Position numbers and translations under genes: made by a program
Shown: positions 55,963 through 64,000 of the stretch, in pieces
How the letters are laid out: every line of letters starts with the position of its first letter
Position numbering within the stretch: position 1 is the first letter of the stretch
The notes under the pieces: generated by a model
What the model saw: only the letters and a program-made list of their open reading frames with translations
Databases searched by the model: none
What the model was told of the DNA's origin: nothing
From: Sphingobium arseniciresistens
GTDB lineage: Bacteria; Pseudomonadota; Alphaproteobacteria; Sphingomonadales; Sphingomonadaceae
Assembly (NCBI GenBank): GCA_029167225.1
Contig: JARFNK010000009.1
Coordinates: 1 to 64,000, forward strand
Direction: 5' to 3'
DNA length: 64,000 nt

Positions 55963-56883
55963 TCAATCCCTTGGCAGGAAACGCCCATCTGGATCGGTCG
56001 CATGGGCGGCGGCGAACTCCGCCGTGATCCAGTCCCGAAACGCCTTCACCTTGGGCGTGTTGCGGGCATGGGCGGGCCAGGCGATCCAGTAGCTCGCGAT
56101 TTCCCGCACGAAGGAGGGCACCGCCTCCACCAGCAGCCCCGCCTCGATCTCCTGCCGCCAGAAATACATGTTGAGGATGGCAATACCCTGCCCGGCCAGC
56201 GCCGCCCGCCCTTCCAGCACCTGGCTGTCGAGCGCGATCGTGCTGGCCTGCTCCCCGTCATTTTCCAGGCCCATGGCGGCGAACCATTCATGCCACCACA
56301 TGTCGTTGGGCGTCAGGCGCGGCATCGCCCGCAATGCGCTGGCGTCGGCGATGGGCCCATGCTGTTCCAGATAGGCCGGGCTGCACAGCGGCGCGATGCG
56401 GTTATGGACGAGCAGCCTTGCCTCCAGCCCCGGCCAGTCGCCCCGGCCGCCGCGCACCGCGACGTCGATGCCGTCGCGGGCGAAATCGACCAGCGTGTCG
56501 GAGGCATGCATCCGCACCGCCAGCCCCGGCTGCTTCACCTGGAAGGCACCGATGCGCGATGCGAGCCACAGATGCGCGAAGCTGTGGGTGCAGCTGATCG
56601 TCAGCACGCTGGCGTCGTCGCCCTTCACCGCCGCGAAGCCCGCCCGCATCTCCTCGAAGGCGCGGGTCACGACCGGCCCCAGCGCACGGGCGCGATCGGT
56701 GAGCATCACCCGCCGGCCGGAACGATGAAACAGGCTTATGCCAAGTCGTTCCTCCAGCAGCTTTATCTGATAGCTGACGGCCGCCTGCGTCATCCCCAGT
56801 TCCTCTGCGGCGGCGGTAAAATTCTCGAGGCGTGCGGCAGCCTCGAACACGCGGACGGCAGAGAGGGGCGGCAGGCTCGACAT
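55963..56883 (-). CDS. LysR family regulator, GcvA-like
   Basis: This 306-residue regulator starts LPPLSAVRVFEAAARLENFT. AAAEELGMTQAAVSYQIKLL is the recognition-helix part and is close to the GcvA/AmpR class. The effector domain has CTHSFAHLWLASRIGAFQV and NDMWWHEWFAAMGLE. A perfect dyad sits 11 bases upstream of its ATG. The gene is divergent from a small ORF, a likely target. The regulated function and ligand are unknown. Confidence 0.9.
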   Translation of the reverse strand: MSSLPPLSAVRVFEAAARLENFTAAAEELGMTQAAVSYQIKLLEERLGISLFHRSGRRVMLTDRARALGPVVTRAFEEMRAGFAAVKGDDASVLTISCTHSFAHLWLASRIGAFQVKQPGLAVRMHASDTLVDFARDGIDVAVRGGRGDWPGLEARLLVHNRIAPLCSPAYLEQHGPIADASALRAMPRLTPNDMWWHEWFAAMGLENDGEQASTIALDSQVLEGRAALAGQGIAILNMYFWRQEIEAGLLVEAVPSFVREIASYWIAWPAHARNTPKVKAFRDWITAEFAAAHATDPDGRFLPRD

Positions 56884-56893
56884 GCCCGGAAAG

Positions 56894-56908
56894 ATAAGGC
56901 CAGCTTAT
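56894..56908. promoter_or_regulatory. LysR-type dyad operator (ATAAG-N5-CTTAT)
   Basis: ATAAG-GCCAG-CTTAT is a perfect dyad with an internal T-N11-A core, which is the hallmark of LysR-type boxes. It lies 11 bases upstream of the LysR gene and 94 bases upstream of the divergent 54-residue ORF. Autorepression plus control of the small gene is the simplest reading. Confidence 0.75.
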
Positions 56909-57001
56909 GTGTCCTGTCCATGCTTTTGTTGGCGAAACGTCCGGTTTTTGGGCATTCACATGGCGCGGCAGAGGTGCCGCACCCCACGAAAGGACATCGA
57001 C

Positions 57002-57166
57002 ATGGAAAGCGACTTTGAAAGCCGCCAGTGGGCGGAAAATCACCAGCATGTGAGCGCCAGCATCGGCCGCCTGCTCGGCAGCATCATGCAGGCCTTCTGC
57101 GTGCTGCATAACATCGAATGGTCGGCGCCCTGGATCGCCGCCAAATGCCTGCCGCGCCGCAAATGA
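57002..57166 (+). CDS. Small protein of unknown function (54 aa)
   Basis: The ATG at 57002 has AAGGAC six bases upstream. The product begins MESDFESRQWAENHQHVSAS and has a hydrophobic middle (GRLLGSIMQAFCVLHNIEW). It ends with a basic tail, LPRRK. It has two Cys and several Trp/His. It is divergent from the GcvA-like regulator and faces the dyad operator, so it may be the regulator's target. No family is recognised. Confidence 0.65.
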   Translation: MESDFESRQWAENHQHVSASIGRLLGSIMQAFCVLHNIEWSAPWIAAKCLPRRK

Positions 57167-57243
57167 ACGACGCCCGACGACCGGCACGCCTCCCCGTCAG
57201 GCGCCGGGGCTGATCGCCACACCACCCAGCGAGACACCCCGGC

Positions 57244-57275
57244 GCCTGATATATTGTCCGCCTGATACATTTTCC
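57244..57275. repeat. Tandem 16-base direct repeat upstream of a small exported gene
   Basis: GCCTGATATATTGTCC (57244-57259) is followed without a gap by GCCTGATACATTTTCC (57260-57275), with 14 of 16 positions identical. It lies 85 bases upstream of the 63-residue secreted ORF. The shared TGATATATTG also occurs upstream of the MerC-like gene at 35891. It could be two regulator half-sites or overlapping promoters. Confidence 0.7.
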
Positions 57276-57359
57276 GACAATTGCGCCACCCGCGCGGCAC
57301 ATTTGCGTGACAGCTGCCCGTTAATCCCTCCCCATCATCAAGGGGACGGACATCCGCAC

Positions 57360-57551
57360 ATGACACGCTTCTTCATCGCCCTGGCCTCGATCGCCATGAC
57401 CGCCGCACCGCTCTGGGCCGTCGATTCGATCCGTCCCGAGGCCCGCGCGCGCCGTGCGGCAACGACGCCCGAAACCATTGGGCTCGACAATCCGGTTTTC
57501 CTCGGGCGCATGACCGTCACGGCATCGCCGCTGCCGCCGACGGCGGGCTGA
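57360..57551 (+). CDS. Small exported protein of unknown function (63 aa)
   Basis: The ATG at 57360 has AAGGGGACGG upstream, though a little far for a typical SD. The product starts MTRFFIALASIAMTAAPLWA with a likely Sec signal. A charged stretch SIRPEARARRAATTPETIGL follows, then a short tail. Only about 43 residues would remain after cleavage. It lies behind the tandem repeat and before otsB. No family is recognised. Confidence 0.55.
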   Translation: MTRFFIALASIAMTAAPLWAVDSIRPEARARRAATTPETIGLDNPVFLGRMTVTASPLPPTAG

Positions 57552-57669
57552 GGGTCGCTACAATGGGCCGGGCAGACCAGAGCCCCGACCTCCTTCGATC
57601 CCCGCTCTCCGATCACATTCCGCCCGTCTTCGCACTTGCGTTTCGCACTTGCCGCACCACTTTGGGCGC

Positions 57670-58443
57670 GTGGCTGACATAGACCTTCCCCCGCTCACCC
57701 CCCCGCCCCTCTCCCTGCTCGACGGCGCGGCCCTGTTCCTCGATTTCGACGGTACGCTGGTGCCGCTCGCCGATGTGCCGGACGCCGTGGATGTCGACGA
57801 CGCGCTGCATGCCCTGCTGGCGCAACTGCGCGATGCGCTGGACGGGCGGCTGGCGATCGTCAGCGGCCGGGCGATCGCCACCCTGCGCGACAGCTTCGGC
57901 CTTGGCGACTTCCTGCTCGCCGGATCGCACGGGCTGGAGATCATGGCCGCCGACGGCAGCATCGCCGCGCCCGCACGGCTTCCGGCGGTCGACGATGCCC
58001 AGCACAGGCTGGACCGTTTTGCCGCCGACAAGCCCGGCCTGGTGGTCGAGCGCAAGACGCTCAGCGTCGGCCTGCACTATCGCCTCGCCCCGCAATGGGA
58101 GGCCGAGGCCGCCGTCATCGTGGAGGCATTGGCCCGCGACAGCGGCCTGATGATCCAGCGCGGCAAGATGATGCTGGAACTGCGGCCAGGCGGCATCGAC
58201 AAGGGCAGCGCGCTCGCGGTGATGATGCAGTCCGCCCCCATGTCCGGCGCCACCCCCATCTTCGTGGGCGACGACGTGACCGACGAGGAAGGCTTCCGCG
58301 CTGCAGCATCGCTTGGCGGGCACGGCATCCTCGTCGGCCCGGCGCGCGACACTCAGGCGAACTGGCGATTGGAACAGGTTGCCGCCGTCAGGCATTATCT
58401 CACCAGCTATGCTGCTACTGCGAAGAACGCAGCCGCGCCCTGA
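57670..58443 (+). CDS. otsB: Trehalose-phosphatase
   Basis: This 257-residue HAD-superfamily phosphatase has the nucleophile motif LFLDFDGTLVPLA, VSGRAIATLRD, and LELRPGGIDKGSALAVMM. The metal-binding GDDVTDEEGFRAAA is near the C-terminus. It dephosphorylates trehalose-6-phosphate to trehalose. The start is uncertain: GTG at 57670 is used, and TTG at 57649 is also in frame. It heads otsB-GH15-otsA. Confidence 0.93.
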   Translation: MADIDLPPLTPPPLSLLDGAALFLDFDGTLVPLADVPDAVDVDDALHALLAQLRDALDGRLAIVSGRAIATLRDSFGLGDFLLAGSHGLEIMAADGSIAAPARLPAVDDAQHRLDRFAADKPGLVVERKTLSVGLHYRLAPQWEAEAAVIVEALARDSGLMIQRGKMMLELRPGGIDKGSALAVMMQSAPMSGATPIFVGDDVTDEEGFRAAASLGGHGILVGPARDTQANWRLEQVAAVRHYLTSYAATAKNAAAP

Positions 58444-58482
58444 CCGGGGCAGCAGGAGCCCCAAGGGCAGACTGGAGATAAT

Positions 58483-60282
58483 TTGAGCATAAGAGACCTC
58501 GACCTGTGGCCGATCGGCAATTGCCAGGCATCGGCCCTGATCGACAGCGCAGGACGGATGATCTGGGCCTGCGTTCCCCGTGTCGACGGCGACCCCGTCT
58601 TTTCCGCATTACTCGATACCGATGAATGGGACAGCCCGCAGGCGCGCGGCTTCTGGGCGATAGAGCTGGAAAATTGCGCGCGGGTCGAACAGGACTATGT
58701 CCGCAACACGCCGATCCTGCGCACCCGCCAGACCGACCGGGACGGCAACGCGATCGAAACCTACGATTTCTGTCCCCGCTTCCTGCAGCGCGGCCGCATG
58801 TACCGCCCCGTCGCCTTCGCCCGCATCGTGCGGCCCGTGCATGGCAGCCCGCGCATCCGCATCCGCCTGCGCCCGTCGACGAGCTGGAACAGCGATCCGG
58901 TGCCGATCAGCTATGGCTCCAACCATGTCCGCATGCAGCTCTCCTACATGGCGATGCGGCTCTCCACCGACGCGCCCATCGGCCTGATCTCACAGGAAAG
59001 CTGGTTCCGCCTGGAGCAGGACGCGCATTTCTTTCTCGGCCCGGACGAGAGCTTTTCCGACGCGCTGCGGCCCACGGTCGAGCGGATGCTGGACGATACG
59101 CAGGCGCAGTGGCAGCACTGGGTGCGCGGGCTCGCCACGCCGCCCGAATGGCAGGAAGCGGTGATCCGGTCCGCCATCACGCTCAAGCTGTGCCAGCATG
59201 AGGAAACCGGCGCGATCGTCGCCGCGCTGACCACCAGCATTCCCGAACATGCCGATTCGGGCCGCAACTGGGACTATCGCTACTGCTGGATCCGCGATGC
59301 CTATTATACGGTGGAGGCGCTCAACCGACTGGGCGCGCTCGACGTGCTGGAGGCCTATCTCGCCTATCTGCGCAACATCGTGGATGGCGCCAAGGGCGGC
59401 CATATCCAGCCGCTCTACGACGTGCGCGGCAACGCCCGGCTGGAGGAATGGGAAGCGGACAAGCTGCCGGGCTATCGCGGCATGGGGCCTGTGCGCGTCG
59501 GCAACGCCGCCTATTCCCAGATCCAGCATGACGCCTATGGCCAGATCGTCCTCTCCTCGGTTCAGGCCTTCATCGACGAACGGCTGCTGCGCAAGGCGGG
59601 CAAGGCGGATTTCGAATCGCTGGAGGCGGTCGGCGAGCGCGCCTGGGCGGTTTATGACCGGCCCGACGCCGGCCTGTGGGAACTGCGCACCCGCGCCCAT
59701 GTCCACAGCTATAGCGCGGTCATGTGCTGGGCGGCGGCCGACAGGCTCTCCCATGCCGCCGGCGCGCTGGGCCTCAAGGAACGCGAAGCCCATTGGGCCG
59801 AGCGCGCCACCGTGATGCGCGACGCCATCCTCAAGGCCGCCTGGCGGGAGGACAGCAACGCGATTTCCGCGAATTTCGAGGACGATGCGCGCGATGCCTC
59901 GCTGCTGCAACTGCTCGACCTGCGCTTCGTCACCGCCGACGATCCGCGCTTCGCCGGCACGCTCGCCGCGCTGGAAGCAGACCTACGGCGCGGCGACGAC
60001 ATGCTGCGCTACAGCGCGCCCGACGATTTCGGCGCGCCCGTCACCGCCTTCAACGTCTGCACCTTCTGGCTGATCGAAGCGCTGCATCGCACCGGCCGCA
60101 CGCAGGAAGCCCGCCGCCTGTTCGAGACGATGCTGGCCCGGCGCACCGCCGCCGGCCTGCTCTCGGAAGACATCGACCCGCTGACCGGGGAGCTGTGGGG
60201 CAATTATCCGCAGACCTATTCCCTGGTCGGCATCATCAACTGCGCAATGCTGCTCAGCAAGCCATGGAGCGAATGCCGATGA
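58483..60282 (+). CDS. Glycoside hydrolase family 15-like protein (glucoamylase/trehalase type)
   Basis: This 599-residue protein has a beta-sandwich N-domain from DLWPIGNCQASALIDSAGRM (residues 7-26). An (alpha/alpha)6 domain follows, with GRNWDYRYCWIRDAYYTVEA, the family R-N-W-D-Y-R-x2-W-x-R-D signature, then LWELRTRAHVHSYSAVMCWA and GNYPQTYSLVGIINCAMLLS. There is no signal peptide, so it acts in the cytoplasm. GH15 enzymes include glucoamylases and mycobacterial-type trehalases. Position between otsB and otsA suggests trehalose or maltose-type chemistry. The TTG start has a GGAG ribosome binding site seven bases before it. Confidence 0.88.
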   Translation: MSIRDLDLWPIGNCQASALIDSAGRMIWACVPRVDGDPVFSALLDTDEWDSPQARGFWAIELENCARVEQDYVRNTPILRTRQTDRDGNAIETYDFCPRFLQRGRMYRPVAFARIVRPVHGSPRIRIRLRPSTSWNSDPVPISYGSNHVRMQLSYMAMRLSTDAPIGLISQESWFRLEQDAHFFLGPDESFSDALRPTVERMLDDTQAQWQHWVRGLATPPEWQEAVIRSAITLKLCQHEETGAIVAALTTSIPEHADSGRNWDYRYCWIRDAYYTVEALNRLGALDVLEAYLAYLRNIVDGAKGGHIQPLYDVRGNARLEEWEADKLPGYRGMGPVRVGNAAYSQIQHDAYGQIVLSSVQAFIDERLLRKAGKADFESLEAVGERAWAVYDRPDAGLWELRTRAHVHSYSAVMCWAAADRLSHAAGALGLKEREAHWAERATVMRDAILKAAWREDSNAISANFEDDARDASLLQLLDLRFVTADDPRFAGTLAALEADLRRGDDMLRYSAPDDFGAPVTAFNVCTFWLIEALHRTGRTQEARRLFETMLARRTAAGLLSEDIDPLTGELWGNYPQTYSLVGIINCAMLLSKPWSECR

Positions 60283-61673
60283 GCCGCCTCATCATCATAT
60301 CCAACCGCGTCAAGCGCCCCGGCTCCGGCGCCGAACAGGGCGGGCTCGCGGTGGCACTCGCGGCCGCCCTGCGCGAGAGCCGCGGCATCTGGGTCGGCTG
60401 GTCGGGGGAGACGACCGACACGTTCACCGGCCAGATCGCCTTCAACGAGGATGCCGGGGTCAAGACCGCGACCATCGACCTCGAAGAACAGGATATCGAC
60501 GAATATTATAACGGCTATGCCAACAAGACGCTGTGGCCGCTGTTCCATTTCCGCATCGACCTGGCCGAATATGCCCGCGATTTCGAGGGCGGCTACAACC
60601 GGGTGAACCAGCGCTTCGCCGAGACGGCGAGCCCGCTGCTGGAGCCCGACGACATCGTGTGGGTGCATGATTATCACATGATCCCGCTCGGCAAGATGCT
60701 GCGCGCCCGCGGCCACAAGAACCGCATGGGCTTCTTCCTACACATCCCCTGGCCGCCCACCCGCCTGCTAGTCTCGCTGCCCCATCACAGCGCCTTGGTG
60801 GAAACGCTCTTCGCCTATGACGTGATCGGCTTCCATACCGAGGAATGGCTGGAATCCTTCAGGCACTATGTCGAAAAGGAAATGGGCGGCACGGTGAACG
60901 GCGACTATGTGACACTGGGCGATCGCACCATCCAGGCGGTGGCCTGCCCGATCGGCATCGACACGTCCGAGTTCGTCGCCGGCGCCAACAGCAAGGCGGC
61001 GAGCGACATGCGGAAGCGGGTGACGGACTCGCTTCAGCGTCGCGCGATGATCGTCGGCGTCGATCGGCTGGATTATTCCAAGGGGCTGGAGGAGCGCTTC
61101 AGCGGCTATGCCCGCTTCCTCAAGGACAATCCCGACATGCACCGCAAGATCGTGCTGACGCAGATCGCGCCGCCATCGCGCGGGGAGGTGGAAAGCTACC
61201 AGCAGATCCGCGCGACGCTCGACTCGCTCGCGGGCCGCATCAACGGCGAATATAGCGATGTCGACTGGACCCCGATCCGCTATGTGAACCAGGGCTATCC
61301 GCGCGACGAGCTGGCCGGCATCTATCGCGCCGCGCGCATCGGCCTCGTCACGCCGCTGCGCGACGGCATGAACCTTGTCGCCAAGGAATATGTCGCGGCG
61401 CAGGATCCCGAGGATCCCGGCGTGCTCATCCTCTCGCGCTTTGCCGGCGCAGCGCTGCAGCTCAAGGACGCGCTGCTCATCAACCCCTACAGCCCGGAGG
61501 AAATGTCCGACGCCATCAAGCGCGCCCTGGCCATGCCGCTGGACGAGCGCAAGCGGCGCTGGCGGGCGATGATGGACAGCGTGGAGCAGCAGGACGTGGT
61601 CTGGTGGCGGACATGCTTCACGGGGCGCCTCGCGCAACAGGTCGCACCCGAGGAACCCGCCATCGTCGAGTGA
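60279..61673 (+). CDS. otsA: Alpha,alpha-trehalose-phosphate synthase
   Basis: This 464-residue GT20 enzyme uses UDP-glucose and glucose-6-phosphate. The N-terminus [11 protein letters not shown] and donor loop [20 protein letters not shown] are typical. [17 protein letters not shown] and [14 protein letters not shown] define the acceptor site, and [15 protein letters not shown] with [14 protein letters not shown] the nucleotide-sugar site. The ATG overlaps the GH15 stop (ATGA), so the operon is tight. Confidence 0.96.
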   Translation: MSRLIIISNRVKRPGSGAEQGGLAVALAAALRESRGIWVGWSGETTDTFTGQIAFNEDAGVKTATIDLEEQDIDEYYNGYANKTLWPLFHFRIDLAEYARDFEGGYNRVNQRFAETASPLLEPDDIVWVHDYHMIPLGKMLRARGHKNRMGFFLHIPWPPTRLLVSLPHHSALVETLFAYDVIGFHTEEWLESFRHYVEKEMGGTVNGDYVTLGDRTIQAVACPIGIDTSEFVAGANSKAASDMRKRVTDSLQRRAMIVGVDRLDYSKGLEERFSGYARFLKDNPDMHRKIVLTQIAPPSRGEVESYQQIRATLDSLAGRINGEYSDVDWTPIRYVNQGYPRDELAGIYRAARIGLVTPLRDGMNLVAKEYVAAQDPEDPGVLILSRFAGAALQLKDALLINPYSPEEMSDAIKRALAMPLDERKRRWRAMMDSVEQQDVVWWRTCFTGRLAQQVAPEEPAIVE

Positions 61674-61739
61674 AGGATTTTCTGCGCCGTCGGTCTTCTG
61701 GTTAACGTCTCGATAGCCAATTTTCCCTAGAGCGGAGGC

Positions 61740-62108
61740 ATGCGCGCTTCCCTCCCACCGCACGCGCCGACCGGGTCTGGTACGGTTTCAGCGTTTCGCT
61801 CTGCTGCCGTCTGGATGCAGGCATGCGGTGTGCTTGCCAGCTTTGCCCTACTGGCATTCATGCCGCCGCTTTCGGGCCGCATGATCCTGCTACCACTCGG
61901 CATGCACAGCCATGGCGAGATCATGGCGCTGGCCATCGCCCATGGCGCAAGGCCAGTGGGTTATGGATCGGTCGCCGGATCGCTGGTGGTGGACGGCCGG
62001 CGCGACCGGCTGATGACCGCGATGCTGGCGCAAGGCATCGTCCCGCTTGCCGCGCCCGCCGCCGGATGCGAGCCGCAACGGGCTGCGCGACCGGGTGTCC
62101 GATCGTGA
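61740..62108 (+). CDS. Small protein of unknown function upstream of a chemoreceptor
   Basis: This 122-residue protein has a hydrophobic helix at about 25-50 ([20 protein letters not shown]) and a soluble part with [20 protein letters not shown]. The end is Arg/Ala-rich and is less conserved in look. GGAGG lies close to the ATG, which is short spacing but usable. The stop overlaps the chemoreceptor start by four bases (GTGA). The function is unknown. It may be a helper of the chemoreceptor. Confidence 0.55.
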   Translation: MRASLPPHAPTGSGTVSAFRSAAVWMQACGVLASFALLAFMPPLSGRMILLPLGMHSHGEIMALAIAHGARPVGYGSVAGSLVVDGRRDRLMTAMLAQGIVPLAAPAAGCEPQRAARPGVRS

Positions 62109-63628
62109 ACGAACTGAACGAGCTTCGTCGCCGAGGCGTTGCGCTGCTCGCCATCGCCGGATGGATCGCGGTGCTGTTGCTGCAACTGATTGGCATGGCC
62201 CTGGGTGCGGAAAATCTGGGCATCATCTTCGGGATCGGCGCGCTCGCCAACCTCACGCCCACGGTCATGGCCATACGCCATCGCCATGACCTCGCCGCCC
62301 GGATGACGGCAGGCACATTCGCCGCGGTCTATCCGGCGCTCGGGGTCTATCTGCTGTCCGGGCATCAATGGCAGCTCGACGGCCACATGTATTTCTTCGT
62401 CGCGCTGGCCGCATTGACCGTGCTGTGCGACTGGCGACCGATCGCGCTCGCCTCCGGGCTGATCGCGCTGCATCACTTGCTGCTCGAATATGTCGCGCCA
62501 TCCTGGGTCTTTACCGGCGAAGGCAATCTGATGCGCGTGGCGATCCACGCGATCGCCGTGATCCTCCAGTTCGCCGTACTGGGTTATCTGACAGTCCAGC
62601 TGCGCGCGCTGATGCTGCGGCAGGCCGAGGCGCGCATCGAAAGTGAAAAACTGGCTGCCGAAGCCATCGAGCGGCAGCAGCAGATAGAAAGTGCGATGCA
62701 CGCCACGCGCGAAGCGGAACGGCGGGAAGCGGACGAACGCCTGCGTCGCGAGGCGCTGGAGCGCGAGGCCAGCACCTCGCGCCGGGACGACATGCTGGCC
62801 GTGGCCCACGCCTTCCATGCCTCCGTCGCCGAGGTCATCCAGTCCGTCAGCACCGCCTCCATCGCACTGGAGCAATCCGCGGTCTCGCTCAACCGGATCG
62901 CCCACAAGGCCAGCCATGAAGCCACCGAGACGGCCGCGCACGCGCGCCAGTCCTCCGACGCGGCCGACATCCTGGCCGGGCGGATCAAGGATCTTTCCGG
63001 CTCGATCAGCGCGATTGCCGCCAGCGCGGAGCAGCAGGCGCTGCTCTCCGGCGATGCCCATGCGCTTTCGACCTCCGGCCATGATATCGTGCGCGACCTC
63101 GCCCGGCGCAGCTGCACCATCATGGACTTTGCCGAATCGATCCACGAGATCGCCTCGCGCACCAATCTGCTCGCGCTCAACGCGACGATCGAGGCTGCTC
63201 GCGCCGGCGATGTCGGCCGCGGCTTTGCCGTGGTCGCGGGCGAAGTGAAGCAGCTTGCCGGGCAGACGGCGAACGCCACCGGCGAGATCCGGCTGCTCTC
63301 CGATTCCGTCCAGACCAGCGCCGACAGCGCCGATGACACGCTCAACCGGATCGCGCGGATCATGGGCAATCTGGACGATTCGGCGCAGGCCATCCGCTCC
63401 ACGGTCGAGCTCCAGCGGGAAACCTCTCTGGTGATCGAGCAGACCGCGCGGGAGACCGCGACCGGCGCAACCCAGATCGCACACCAGATCGACGCCGTCG
63501 TCTCCATGGCCAGCGTGACAGAGGCGCTTTCGGGCAAGGTCTCCAACGCCGCCAGCGACCTGGCGCTGGGTGCCCGCACGCTGCAGCAGGCCTCGGACGA
63601 TTTCGTAAGCCGTATTCGTGCCGCCTGA
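62105..63628 (+). CDS. Methyl-accepting chemotaxis protein without a periplasmic sensor domain
   Basis: This 507-residue chemoreceptor has about five or six N-terminal hydrophobic helices in residues 8-170 and no large periplasmic loop. A long coiled coil follows (about 180-240), then the cytoplasmic signalling domain with the tip motif [20 protein letters not shown] plus [20 protein letters not shown]. There is no obvious HAMP domain. GTG at 62105 overlaps the stop of the previous ORF. The helices may sense membrane state or a small molecule. Confidence 0.9.
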   Translation: MNELNELRRRGVALLAIAGWIAVLLLQLIGMALGAENLGIIFGIGALANLTPTVMAIRHRHDLAARMTAGTFAAVYPALGVYLLSGHQWQLDGHMYFFVALAALTVLCDWRPIALASGLIALHHLLLEYVAPSWVFTGEGNLMRVAIHAIAVILQFAVLGYLTVQLRALMLRQAEARIESEKLAAEAIERQQQIESAMHATREAERREADERLRREALEREASTSRRDDMLAVAHAFHASVAEVIQSVSTASIALEQSAVSLNRIAHKASHEATETAAHARQSSDAADILAGRIKDLSGSISAIAASAEQQALLSGDAHALSTSGHDIVRDLARRSCTIMDFAESIHEIASRTNLLALNATIEAARAGDVGRGFAVVAGEVKQLAGQTANATGEIRLLSDSVQTSADSADDTLNRIARIMGNLDDSAQAIRSTVELQRETSLVIEQTARETATGATQIAHQIDAVVSMASVTEALSGKVSNAASDLALGARTLQQASDDFVSRIRAA

Positions 63629-63738
63629 CACAGGCATTGCGACATAGGCATTTCTGGCCCGATCTGGGAAGGCGCCTCCCACCGCCGCCCTGCCATTTGC
63701 ACCCGAACCCGCTTTCGTCTATGGGCGCGAGCTACCAG

Positions 63739-63790
63739 CCCCGGCATCGCTGATCCCCAAGAGATTCGCGTCGCCGGGGCGCCGTTTTTT
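63739..63790 (+). terminator. Weak hairpin with T-run upstream of purC
   Basis: CCCCGGC (63739-63745) pairs with GCCGGGG (63773-63779) across a long loop, followed by GCGCCG and TTTTTT. The loop of 27 bases is long for a terminator. It may end the chemoreceptor transcript or act as a purC leader. I do not claim a riboswitch. Confidence 0.35.
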
Positions 63791-63810
63791 GTCCAGACAG
63801 GAACACGCCC

Positions 63811-64000
63811 ATGGCCCGTCGCCGCCAGATCTACGAAGGCAAGGCAAAGATCCTCTACGAAGGCCCAGAGCCCGGCACGCTGATCCAGTATTTCAAGGAT
63901 GACGCGACCGCCTTCAATGCCCAGAAGAAGGGCACGATCAACGGCAAGGGCGTGCTCAACAACCGTATTTCCGAGCATATCTTCACGCTGCTCGGCAATA
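63811..64000 (+). CDS. purC: SAICAR synthetase (5' part; continues beyond the window)
   Basis: The frame starts at ATG 63811 and reads [20 protein letters not shown], followed by [18 protein letters not shown] and [15 protein letters not shown]. This is the ATP-grasp-like N-terminal part of PurC, which joins CAIR and aspartate in purine synthesis. The gene is cut by the window end after about 63 codons. No frame problem is visible in the part present. Confidence 0.95.
   Translation, partial: MARRRQIYEGKAKILYEGPEPGTLIQYFKDDATAFNAQKKGTINGKGVLNNRISEHIFTLLGN

Noticed and set aside
53890-57018. 1042-codon plus-strand frame opposite parC and the LysR gene
   Set aside because: It covers two certain genes and the divergent promoter. 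No domain or signal.
63629-63810. Purine-type riboswitch ahead of purC
   Set aside because: The hairpin has a long unpaired loop and none of the conserved purine or PRPP riboswitch core that I can recognise.

Overview
The window is a contiguous stretch of high-GC bacterial chromosome, about 64 kb with dense genes, short operons and many start-stop overlaps. The gene content points to an alphaproteobacterium, most likely Sphingomonadales. The reasons are a 2-oxoglutarate dehydrogenase cluster laid out as mdh-sucD-sucA-sucB-lpd, a FYDLN-acid (TIGR02300) protein, a ribosomal protein S9 with a long Ala/Pro-rich N-terminal extension, a CIRCE-controlled groESL operon, class II EPSP synthase fused by overlap to cmk, and an otsB-GH15-otsA trehalose operon. 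The family-level assignment is inference. I see no prophage, no intact insertion sequence and no CRISPR array.

Layout. 0.2-3.4 kb: a Tat-exported oligopeptidase F and an acyltransferase-3 membrane enzyme. 3.4-5.8 kb: groES-groEL with CIRCE, a heat-shock-type promoter and a strong terminator. 6.0-9.4 kb: sppA, a GNAT acetyltransferase, a tiny membrane ORF and a TRIC/YicG-type channel. 9.5-17.4 kb: TCA cycle block on the minus strand (mdh, sucD, sucA, sucB, lpd), interrupted between sucB and lpd by a GIY-YIG nuclease ORF bracketed by inverted palindromic repeats. 17.8-20.2 kb: sdhB, a PaaI-type thioesterase and zapE. 20.3-23.0 kb: a tight three-gene operon of a CDP-glycerol-transferase-like glycosyltransferase, a CDP-alcohol phosphotransferase and a HIT protein. 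23.1-26.3 kb: ilvD with a divergent LysR regulator, then a decayed GIY-YIG copy between REP-like repeats. 26.3-29.6 kb: two sugar/choline-type nucleotidyltransferases around a polysaccharide flippase. These resemble the 20.3 kb operon in theme, so the two parts may form one split envelope-glycan locus.

29.6-36.9 kb: a secreted small protein, a membrane dipeptidase, an MFS exporter, a small HTH-like ORF, rplM-rpsI, ctaA-cutA, a MerC-like protein and a DUF4168 protein. 37.2-42.6 kb: tRNA-Ala(GGC), the FYDLN protein, aroA-cmk, rpsA, ihfB and tRNA-Leu(TAA). 43-49 kb: small envelope proteins, a DUF985 cupin, an EVE protein, a 2OG-Fe(II) oxygenase, a bestrophin-like channel and a FolB-like protein. 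A stretch at 43.48-44.05 kb has no recognisable gene and ends in two perfect tandem DnaA boxes. 49-57 kb: GNAT, DUF1285-nudL-cca, a PAS-GGDEF-EAL protein with a degenerate GGNEF site, parC and a GcvA-like LysR regulator with a clear dyad operator. 57-64 kb: two small ORFs, otsB-GH15-otsA, a small ORF coupled to a membrane chemoreceptor, and the 5' end of purC.

The most interesting signals are the paired DnaA boxes, the GIY-YIG/REP partnership with compensatory stem changes and one decayed copy, the CDP-polyol operon, and several dyad or tandem-repeat operators next to small unannotated genes.
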